Origin: Mesaphorura yosii
Lineage: Eukaryota; Arthropoda; Collembola; Poduromorpha; Tullbergiidae
Assembly (NCBI GenBank): GCA_009869945.1
Contig: WIXG01000175.1
Coordinates: forward strand, 97,510-161,509
Reading direction: 5' to 3'
Length of the DNA: 64,000 nucleotides
Both the position numbers and the translations under genes were made by a program. The notes under the pieces are model-generated. The model saw nothing but the letters and a program-made list of their open reading frames with translations, was not told the DNA's origin and made no database searches. This document shows positions 11,958-25,334 of the stretch, piece after piece (positions within the stretch are counted from its first letter, which is position 1; every line of letters begins with the position of its first letter).

Positions 11958-14610
11958 TTATAGCGACGTTTCCTCCGGCTTCGCGCTGAACACTTCCTTC
12001 AAAACTGAGAAGCTCGGGCGGTTTTCTGGCCTGATCTCCCAGCACAGTTCCATCGTGCGATATCTACATGAAATTAATAATAATATAAGCCTGAATTGCA
12101 AAGCTCAATAAAAACCAAAACTGTCTTACACATCAGTCGGAGCATATTTGGGACAATTCGGTTTCATTCCAGCGAAAAGTTTATCAACAAAACTCATTGT
12201 CCAACTGAGGCCAGGATAAGGAATGTCTCCCAATGAGAATACCTCCCAAAGAGTAATTCCATACGACCACACGTCCGAGTGTGAGGAAAAGGTCATGCTG
12301 TGCAACGATTCAGGGGACATCCAGCGCCAAGGCAAGGGCTCTTGGTTCTTCTTTACATATTCAGTGTACTCGTACAACCGACGCGATAAACCAAAGTCAG
12401 TAATTTTCGCAGTCTCACTAGTTGATAGAAGGACATTACGAGTGGCCAGGTCCGCGTGAATTACGTTTTTGGTAGCCAGGAATTCCATGCCACACGCAAT
12501 TTCATGAGCCCATCTCCACAGCTTAGGGAATACATCCGGAATTTGATTGACATACTGATTGTTAGATTTTGTTTCACTGCACAAAGAGCGAATTTATCAA
12601 TAACCTGTCCCATTGACCTGATTATTATAATTACGTTACATGTTCATTGGCGTGTTCTCGTAATTTTGATCTTTAATGTACTGCTGGTCCAAGGCTGTTC
12701 GAATGCTACGTAAATGGCTTTCCAGACTTCCGCCAGGGCAGAATTCCATGATCACGTACACTATTCCTTCACGCAGCTCCCCAGTGCAGGCTCCGATGAA
12801 TTCAACAATGTTCTCGTGTTTTCCGAGGTAAATCATGGTTTTAATTTCCGACAAAAGCGACTTCAGTGTGATAGCCGGACTGCGGGGCTTGGTCGTTTTT
12901 ATTGCGGCGTCCACCGGGCTTTGGTAATCTCCGTGCACTGCCTTGCCTTTGTACACTATACCAAATTCGCCTGAACCCAGCAGCTTCGATTGATCTATCG
13001 AAAGAACCGAAGCGAGTAATCAGAAGCATACTTGACTATGAGTATTTTCTGCACATACCGATAACTACTTTATCTTTCGGGAGCTCATAATCGCGATTGT
13101 ACGGGAAACTCCATGCAACATCGGTGTTGTTGTCTCCGCCCTGAATTCCCTGCTCAAACTCTTCGATTTCAGCTTCCGCCAGTTGGTCCAAGTACTACAT
13201 TACAAAGAGCATCAAAATTAAAGATTAAATTTTTTTGAACTTGCATTTAAATGCTGAACTTTACTTACCACTTTCTTATACTGTATGTAAAATATGGCAA
13301 ATATAACACCGCATATCAACAAAACCAGCACAACCGCGATGAGAATCCATACCCACACGGGAGTCGGTTCCTCTTCCTCCGGTATTTCTAAAATCTTCTC
13401 AAAAATAGTGTCCTCTGTGATATTGTAATTGTCAAGTAGCTTCCACCATCCAAAGTGTCTTTCACTTCCGAATGCACCACTCGCATCTTTCGGGTCGAGT
13501 TTACGAATGTCACTTTTCCATGGTTCATCGAGAGCTTCAAACATTTGCACTCGGATTTTATTGGCCACCGCCCACTCATTCATGCCGTACCAATAATCGC
13601 GCATGTTGGTCAGTGTGTTGTGTGTGCCTGAATAACTGATACCCGCACTTGGCCAACCACTGTCACCAATCAATACTTCCAGCTTAGGATTCTGCCCCTT
13701 CAAGGGGTTTGCGAATTTCCTGCAAATACGCAAATACCGAAGACAGGCAATATCAACAAGATGTCAAGTCTCATTCGTTCGATACGGGTTCCTCACCAGA
13801 ACTGCTCATTCACCTCCTTCACGACTTGTGCTGGAGTTTTCGTCCCGTTGTCTTTAGGATGGATATTGCACATTAGAAAATCGGATTCCTGCGCCAGTTT
13901 CTTGATAAACTCCTCAACATCTCCACCATTTATTTGGTCACAGGTATTAATTCGTGTCCCAATGGAAATATTCAGACTGTGGACCTTTTCTTTTAAACGT
14001 AGAACCGTGTTCAGAGTTTCCACTCCATTGTCCTCATTGGTCACGTACAAGTTGTAAACGATAAGGCCCCAAACTGTGCCGGGGTAAATGTTATTGGCAT
14101 CCTCGGCCTCCTGAATGCCGTACTCGATTTCCTTCTCTTGAAATACGGGATCTGTACTCTGATAAATTCCTTGTGCCATTGTCAGCAACTTTTTATTCGC
14201 TTCCTTATTAATTAAGGCGGCTGCACGGGCAACGAATGCGTTGCCATCTCCGTTCTCCCAGCCGGAGTTCAGGTTTTGCGCTGATAAAGCAGTAATTTCC
14301 GCGAAAGTAAGGCATTATCATGACCATGAACAGGCTTCTTCAAAAGAGCTTCTTGTAACTTACCACTTGTTCCGGAGGAGTACGTTGCGATTTTACTTAT
14401 CCGTTTCGATACAACCTTCAGCATAACCTTCACATTCTCCAAGGTGTAAGTGTCCAATGGCACTTTCTCGGTCGTATTTGGTTCATAGTCTTTCCCGTAA
14501 GGCGAGAAACTCGCACCGAAGTATTCGCGACTGAATTCATAGCTAATTACCGAATCGCAGTAAAGAATCAGTAAGGCAAGAACGAGCAGAGACCTTTGGC
14601 AGTGCGTCAT
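11958..14610 (-). CDS. Receptor tyrosine kinase with GH17 glucanase-like ectodomain (copy 1)
   Basis: Seven exons (14610-14364, 14280-13797, 13719-13269, 13194-13059, 12994-12640, 12576-12130, 12063-11958) join in frame to 741 residues. The start MTHCQRSLLVLALLILYC is a signal peptide. Residues about 28-350 have the GH17 (endo-1,3-beta-glucanase) fold pattern: FGASFSPYGKDYEP, ISIGTRI, IGDSGWPS, FEALDEPWK, HFGWWK. One membrane helix follows (about 366-389), then a juxtamembrane segment and a tyrosine kinase from about 443: GSGEFGIVYKG, AAIK, HADLATRN, DFGLSR, WRWMSPES, DVWSYGITLWE and the C-lobe CWEIRPENRPSF. The GH17 nucleophile position reads Asp (GDSGWPS) rather than Glu, and the usual GNE acid/base motif reads YNL, so glucanase activity is unlikely. 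The catalytic loop is HAD instead of HRD; VAIK, DFG and the Asp are kept. It faces its sister gene head to head, 342 bases apart. Confidence 0.85.
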
Positions 14611-14952
14611 TCTTAAGTTGTTCTTTTGATACTGGAGCCAAATTACTTTGTGCGAGGTTGAAAATGACATTTGTTCCTCCCGTGTTTCAAGGAAATTCGG
14701 CAATAATTTTTGGGCTGTATTTAAGTCTTCTCTAAATATCATTCGTTCGTCGGTTGACCGCAATTGACGGGATCTGGTTACTCAATTGCAATGCTAATTT
14801 TTCATTAAATACTACATTTAGATTTCTTAGAATTGACGGTTATTTCCTTGTAATGGTTATTAGAACGAAAATGATTGAGACAGCATTGAAGCCTAAATCT
14901 GTGACTAGCAGCAGAAGTTTAATTGCCAATCACAAGGTCTTAATTCATTAAT

Positions 14953-17900
14953 ATGGCCAAGAGTTCCACTATTGGAAAGCTCCAGGCGTCCATCTTCCCC
15001 GCCTATTTTGTAGTAGTAAGTCCATCGAAATGACAATAAGACAATTAAATTTAACAAAAGAACAGTTTTCAAAGAGCCGTTTTTCAGGGCGCGATATGCA
15101 TTTGGACCGTTGTCGCAAAAGATGAATTCCTGTTCAACCGTGACTATGTAGGTGTCTCATTCTCTCCGTACGTCAAGAATTGGGAAGGTACCAATATTCC
15201 TGGATGGAATGATTACAGTGTGAGTGATATCAAGATTATGCTGCGCCTTGTTCATAAAAAATTTTCCAAGGTTGCTACTCACGCCATTGGAGCACAAGGT
15301 GAGTTTTCGAAAAGACGCCCCAATTAACGGTGGATTTGAGAGATTTTACTGTCTTTCAGTGAAACTAAATCACACTAAAATTCCTTTGGCTGACGCTCGC
15401 GTTTCGCTGGCTGCCGCTCAATTGAACCGGAATGAAAATGGAACTCTCCAACTAATTCAAGGGCTGAACACAACGCATGCCAAACGAGTTGACAATGAGG
15501 AAGAAATTTACAAGGCCCTGGAAGCGACCAAAGTGGCCAACACAATATCACCATCAACTGTGACGGGACTCGTATTTCCCGAAAACGTGGAAATGTTGGG
15601 CATACTCTTGCCGTTTCTCTCTAAAACTAATCAGACATATCTGCAAGTTGGGGCCAGAATCAAAAATTGCTCAGTTCACACAGACAGTCTGGAGCAACAC
15701 GCAACACAACTGAATTTCGTCATGTGCTCAATATTCCCCGATTTTTCATGTAACACGACGGAGCTTGCTGTCGACTCAGTTGTTCGACAGTATAACACTA
15801 CCGTTGAGTTGCTCAAATTTATAAACCCGAATCTGAAGGTCCAGATTGGCGAAACAGGATGGCCGAGCTTTGGAAAAGATGAATCGCTTTATAACGTTGC
15901 AAACATGAAGGATTACTGGGAGCGAATGGCCGCATGGGCTGAACAGAACGAAGTGGTTGTTTACATGCACGAAGCATTTGACCAGCCGTGGAAGAGTGAT
16001 CCTAGGAGAGCAGATCCAAATGATACGACAGGACGGTTTGGAGTTTGGGGCTTCTTTGGTTGGTGGAAGCGGACGGACACCTACAACAATAATCCCAACA
16101 CGTATTTAGAGAAGATAGTTGAGCTTCCGAAGTTTGTGGATACCGAAGGTAAAGTGAAATAGTCTCAATTCCTCGGTGCGGCGACGGTTGGAATTTAATT
16201 CACTTATTCTAAATCGCAGAAAAGACTGGAGGAAATACCACCGTGTTTGTCACGGTACCGCTTGTGTCCCTTCTAATAATTGGGACCTTGACTTGGTACC
16301 TCAACCGTCTGAAAAACCAAAGAGAAGCACGCCTGCGTCTCAAACTGACGGCTGAGGAGATTATCGAATTCGAACAAGGAGCGACTGGTCCGGCAGCCCT
16401 GAATGAACCCTGGAATTTGCCTTATCAAAGAGAATACGAAATTGAGAAGGACGACCTGGACATACGTAAGTAGAATGACTAACGTGCTAATTAATCAACG
16501 GCCGGTGGCCTTCTCAAACTCTTCTCAACCACAGGGCGCAACAAAGTTCTTGGGAGCGGTGCCTTCGGTATCGTGTATCACGGATTCGTAGCACGAAACA
16601 ATGAGCAGCGTGAGGTGGCAGTCAAGACCTTGAAAGTCGGGAGTGCTGCCAAAGAACTTCGTAATCTACTCTCGGAGATCAAGATTATGATCTATCTTGG
16701 GAAACATGATAACATTGTCGGATTGATCGGTGCACAAACCGTGGATTTGAAGGATGGAACAGTGTTTCTAGCGGCCGAATTCTGTGGGCTCGGAAGCCTG
16801 GAGAAATTTCTCAGGAAGTACCCATTCAATGGAGGCTCACAGTATGAGAATATATTTAGAAGTACCACGTCTGCGACTGAATATCAAAATGCCGCGTGAG
16901 TTCTTTTATTGATTCATACGTGAATGGTTTATTGTTAGCTCATATTACTTAATTTCTTTCTTAAAGAGAGTCGGAAATTGTAGAAATTGAAAGTAGCAGA
17001 CTTGACGTGAGGTACATGAATGCTCCCGTGTAAGTACAATATGGAAAATCACGTTTATTAGTTTTCATATTCTAAGTCCAAGCCGGGCTAATATTGAAAC
17101 GCCACAATTTATTTCGCCGTAAGAATATCTGACTTTAACGAAATCTTACTTGGCCGTAGACTTTTGACTGCAGATATTATATATGAAAATTGCCGTAAAG
17201 TTATTTGAATAAGCCGAAAATTTGGTCGGGCCCCACTATGGTCGAGAGCGGTGCGCGTTGGTGCGGTACGCAGAAATGCCAGTGCGGTGACACTGGCCTC
17301 TGGCGGGCTGCCGCCGCGCCTCTAATGGACACAGGAAGCTGGGACTTTCACAGGAGATAGCCCAGAATGTCTTCTGTCCAGGGACACATCACATACCTGG
17401 GGTCATCATGGGGGCACCGGATCTAAATTGGCGCCCGACCGCTCTTTGCTCTGCCCGTTCTCCAGTCTCCCGCTAAAATGGCAAAAGTTAGCATTGGATC
17501 CTGGTAGACCGTGATCCATAGTACCACTGTAAAAAGCTTCAGTGTGCACTTCAGCGGGAGACGGGAGAACTTACATCCCAAAGTTTCCAAATATTTTAGA
17601 CTAGCTTTACTTTTCCACGCCGTGAAAAAAGCCCGAGAAAGAAAGAGGGTGGGCTTTATTTCTGTCACGGACAGAGTGACCATTCGCTCTTATTAAGAAG
17701 GATATTAAAATTTTCCAACTCTCAGGTATGGGGCCAAATCAGTAGCATTACTGGTATTCGTTTAAAACATATAAATTTAAAAAAATTGTCAAATTTGTCA
17801 AAACAAATTTCTGATAGTGAGAAGTGATTCAGTGACAGTGAACATGAACACTAACAAACATCATTATCACCATGAAAAGCGTCTCTTTGGAATCTCAAAT

Positions 17901-19897
17901 TCAGTCAAAACAAAGATAAAAGAATGTTTGAATTGTGACATCAGGAAACCTAGAACGATTTTGAAGAGAATTTCAGACGCTGGGTTGACACCACCAGGCG
18001 CAACTCAACTTCGAAATTATTTGGCACAACTTCGAAAAAGACGGCACGGACTATTATATCTCTCGGACAATTGCAGGCCGCTTGTGATGGACTCAGCATC
18101 ATCCCACCGGACGAGGACAAAGCTTATGTTATTAGTCATGACCAGAATTACTCCATAAAAGTATTTCGTATCTTCATCTCCACTCGAAGACTACTATCAA
18201 TTCCAATACTCAGTGACGCAGTCAAGATTTATGCTACCTATAAGCTGATTTGGCATGGTTCACCAATTCTGATTGGAACATCAGATAGGGACAGAGTCTT
18301 TCACCCATTTGGACTCGCAGTCACATAGTCAGAATCAGCTGAAGATTACGAATTTGTCTTTCTGGCAGTTCAACAGGGTGTCGACGCAGAATATCAGCCG
18401 AAGGTTCGTTAATTTAATTCTAAATTAGCAGCGCATTCTGTCTCTTCAAGCATATTTCTCTTCAATTATTGTACGTATTGATTTCGAACTGCGCTGAACA
18501 AATTCAAGTGGCATTTGCTTCTGTTTTCGGGCCAGAGTTCGTTCGTGTCAATTGCTGGGCGCATGTTATGCCTAATGCAGACAAGAAACTTCCACTCGTC
18601 AAAGATGCTGAAATCAGGAGTCAAATCAAATGGTATCAAATTCCTCTAGACAGCGAGATTACAGGTTTAATTTGATGCTGTTGCCGGCTTATGGAGTAAG
18701 AAATGGTCCACCAATATAGTTACAAAAGACTTCCACGACTACTTTAAGTCAGAATACCTTGACACAAGAATTGGATGGTTTGAAGGTATGTACTTCTGTT
18801 GCCCTAATCCATAAATAAAATTTCACCTACCCAAACTCTCACACAGGGAGGGTACCGGGTTTTCCGAGTACCAACAATTGATTGGAATCTACCAACAATC
18901 AAATGAAGCGTCAAGGAACGTAACGAGAGAGGCTGCATATCTTAGGAATTGCGATTTTAAAAAAGCACTTTGACGTTCCACCTAAAGCAAAGAACATCCC
19001 GATTGGATGTAAGTGTAAGAGGGGAAGACTATCGAAGGCACTAAAAGCGTTAATTGTTCAATAATTTTAACCTTTTTTACTGTATTATTTTAACGAAGTG
19101 TCTATCCTTGCAAGCAATCGTGTTATCCGCTTATTCAAATAAGTTTCCGGCAATTTTCATACATAATATCGGCAGTCAAAAGTCAAACTTTACGGCAAGG
19201 TTAATTTCGACAAAGTAAGATCATTTTAATCGGCCAAATCAGATATTCTTACGGCGAAATAATTGGCATCCATTTTGAAACACAGACACAAGTTAGCTGA
19301 AGTAGATGGTCTAAATCTACGAATCGAAATGTCAGATTTGCTAAACTGGTCGTACGAGATTGCAAATGGCATGGAATTTCTTGGCACCAAGAATGTAATC
19401 CACGCTGATTTGGCTGCGCGGAATATTCTGCTCACAGAAGACAAGACAGTAAAGATTACCGATTTCGGTTTATCGCGAAAGCTGTACGAGTACACGCAGT
19501 ACGTGAAGAAGAACCAAGAACCTCTTCCATGGCGCTGGATGGCTATCGAGAGCTTGAGGAACATGACATTCTCAGCACAGTCGGACATTTGGTCGTACGG
19601 GGTGACTTTGTGGGAAATATTTTCACTGGGTGGGATTCCGTACCCAGGACTTTCGTGGGACATTAGCTTCCTGGAGCAGTTGGACAACGGACTTCGCATG
19701 CATCAACCAAAGTTGGCTGATGATGAAATGTAAGTGCTTGAAAATTCCAAAAACCGCACGTGATTTCTCTCCTCCTGTTTCATGACAGATACCAACAAAT
19801 GATGAACACTTGGCACGCCAGCCCAACAAGCAGGCCAGGCTTCGCTGCGTTGAAGGAGTATTTCCTGAAAAAGTGTTTCGCGAGTGTGTCGGCATAG
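14953..19897 (+). CDS. Receptor tyrosine kinase with GH17 glucanase-like ectodomain (copy 2)
   Basis: Eight exons (14953-15015, 15088-15298, 15360-16148, 16220-16465, 16535-16895, 16967-17029, 19286-19729, 19789-19897) give 761 residues. A hydrophobic N-terminus (FPAYFVVGAICIWTVVA) is the likely signal peptide or anchor. The GH17-like ectodomain has VGVSFSPYVKNWEG, VGARIKNC, QIGETGWPSFG (nucleophile Glu kept, about residue 256), HEAFDQPWK and FFGWWK. The acid/base GNE motif reads PEN, so activity is doubtful. A membrane helix lies at about 363-383. The kinase has GSGAFGIVYHG, VAVK, HADLAARN, DFGLSR, WRWMAIES, DIWSYGVTLWE and a C-lobe ending near residue 761. A variable segment between the lobes (exon 6) sits where PDGFR/VEGFR-type kinases carry their insert. 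The 2.2-kb intron 17030-19285 holds a MULE transposon; phases on both sides still match, so the gene looks functional. Confidence 0.85.
17107..17213 (+). repeat. Left terminal inverted repeat of the MULE
   Basis: Matches the reverse complement of 19130-19264 in several blocks of 10-20 bases separated by a short indel, including the outermost ATTTCGCCGTAAGAATATCT. Confidence 0.8.
17817..18990 (+). pseudogene. MULE transposase remnant
   Basis: Coding similarity runs through several frames. At 17850-18040 it reads GLTPPGATQLRNYLAQLRK. After a frame change it reads ISLGQLQAACDGL, then FRIFISTRRLLS, then ATYKLIWHGSPILIGTSDRD and FHPFGLAVT (typical of the MULE DDE domain) up to an in-frame TAG near 18327. 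Later pieces include CWAHVMPNADKKLPL, then KDFHDYFKSEYLD, and PSTNN followed by a stop and LESTN, where active copies read PSTNNGLE. At least two frameshifts and three stop codons make it non-functional. The host receptor gene reads through it by splicing. Confidence 0.75.
19130..19264 (-). repeat. Right terminal inverted repeat of the MULE
   Basis: Inverted copy of 17107-17213, with an extra stretch of about 25 bases near the middle. It ends about 20 bases upstream of the exon that begins at 19286, so the transposon end is part of the working splice-acceptor region. Confidence 0.8.
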
Positions 19898-19917
19898 TCA
19901 AGGAATTCAAGCATGGA

Positions 19918-19923
19918 TTTATT
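19918..19923 (-). terminator. Possible polyadenylation signal of the glutamate dehydrogenase gene
   Basis: AATAAA on the minus strand, 117 bases past the dehydrogenase stop codon. It is only 21 bases from the stop codon of the convergent receptor kinase, so the two transcripts probably overlap at their 3' ends. Confidence 0.4.
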
Positions 19924-20039
19924 ACAGTTTTCTTCGAATTAGTAATTGTGTTCGAATAGTAAATTCTTAGTTTGTGGATTTTGTTTGTTCTCGCGTGACG
20001 AATGTTAGAAATTGGAATTAATTTTGTCTTGATAGCCGA

Positions 20040-23974
<3,935 letters not shown>

Positions 23975-24634
23975 ATGGCGATCAGTTGTAGCCGCTGTTG
24001 CTCTTTACAGTGTACCACGCTGCCAATTTCTGTCTTTGATATGGATAGAGTAAGAAGAATGATCAGCCTGTACTCAAGTTAATTTCTGCTAATCAATCCA
24101 TGGTTTGGTATAGATTCTTGCAGTGATAAGCGCGATCATTGTGACGATTAAGGGAAGTATATTAATTCGAGATGCTATCCAGCAACAGGATATTAAGCAG
24201 CGTGAAAGTGGAGGTAAAGATCGATTGATTCTACTGTCCATCGTTTCCAACTTTACATTGAGATTTTCAATTTTGTAGCTGCATTTCGGTACGGCATATT
24301 CGTGATTGTTTTCCTGTTTTGCGTTGGGTTACTTTTGTTGGGTTGCACACTGAAAGAAGGGTGTTACCAGGTACCTTTCTAGTCTGTTTTCCAGTGGCTA
24401 CCTCAATGAACGCCATTACTAATCCTTATTTTATGCTAACGAACAAGCGACGCGCCAAAAAGTGCCGCTTGTGGCTCGTCATAACAGCCATTTTATTTGG
24501 GCTTAGTGAGATCAGCTTCGTCTCCTTATTGGCTTTTGGCTCCAGCTGGCCAGGGTATCAGTGCTATTGTTTCTCCAGTCATCGGATTCACCTACGGTAT
24601 CTTTGCGATGATGGCTGTGTATCAGTACGTCTAG
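23975..24634 (+). CDS. Small four-helix membrane protein, unnamed family, copy 1 (frameshifted)
   Basis: Exons 23975-24049, 24114-24213, 24279-24370 and 24448-24634 follow the same plan as the intact paralogue at 32.6 kb: a Cys-rich start (MAISCSRCCSLQCTTLPISV against MVNPCFCGCSLKKATLAVAV), a first helix, a second helix (FVIVFLFCVGLLLLGCTLK), a KKC-x2-W motif before helix 3, and a last helix. The last exon changes frame near 24536: helix 4 (AIVSPVIGFTYGIFAMMAVYQYV) lies one base out of frame from helix 3. The gene is therefore damaged or the assembly has an indel; without it the frame would run to about 24660 and lose helix 4. Function unknown. The acceptor at 24447 (AACAAG) is weak and was chosen by paralogue alignment. 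Confidence 0.5.
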
Positions 24635-25334
24635 GAGCTTGGTCGTCCGGATTCTGATTTAGATTCCCTGACCTCCGGAAGAGGTAATCCAACCGGCGCC
24701 TGCTGACATCATGCTTAATTGCGGATTAAATCAATCTTAATTGTCACTGTGAGGTGCCCGTATCTTTACTTTCTGATTCTTTAATTGTGTGGCAAGCATA
24801 TCGATGACGCCATCAGCATCATGCAGTCGCCATCATTGACATTGAGAGATCTCAGGCGAAGCAATCTACATCAGTGTTGCTGGAATAAGGTCACAAAGTC
24901 GCAATTAGTGCTATCACGAAACGAACCGTAGCGTGACATGTCAACCCACAGTAATAACAAGCTCTTTATCACATCCGAAGCAATTTGCCAGCCATCATAA
25001 GGCTTCGTGATGGTCATGAGCCGCGGTGATGCAAATCTGATAGGTTGAGACGTTCGCAAGGCTTTGCTAGAAAGAAATGTCAATACTCTTTTTGAGCTCG
25101 AGCTCACCCTGTGCTGTCGGTTAATTCACAGACATGAATGGAAAAAACAGTCAAAATCTCAGCTAGAAGTGGAGTCATATGCAATGTACGACGTAAGATA
25201 AACGTTGATTATCGATTTTGTCATCCGACCGATGAATGAGAAGCACTGAAAAGTGGACACATTCCGTTTAGTATTCGTTAGTGCATTTTTAGCATTGGAA
25301 ACGATAACAATAGTTGCTAGTTGCACGATTTGCC
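24635..25334. other. Intergenic, upstream of the ABC transporter
   Basis: No coding region recognised. It must hold the ABC transporter promoter; no clear TATA box was identified. Confidence 0.35.

Larger units (their letters stand above)
17101..19267. mobile_element. Mutator-like (MULE) DNA transposon, inactive
   Basis: About 2.17 kb bounded by long terminal inverted repeats (about 17107-17213 and 19130-19264). Both ends share ATTTCGCCGTAAGAATATCT, CTTTTGACTGC, ATGAAAATTGCCG and ATTTGAATAAG. The interior holds a decayed plus-strand MULE transposase at about 17817-18990. No clean 8-11 base target duplication was found, so the outer limits are good to a few bases only. It lies wholly inside an intron of the receptor kinase; its right end is only about 20 bases from the splice acceptor used by the catalytic-loop exon. 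Confidence 0.8.

Noticed and set aside
17092-19280. Shared TTGAAAC near both ends of the MULE as a target-site duplication
   Set aside because: The right copy sits about 8 bases too far from the terminal repeat, so the match may be chance.
19226-19699. Minus-strand ORF of 157 codons
   Set aside because: Antisense to the receptor kinase exon; its apparent similarity is only the complement of the kinase coding sequence.
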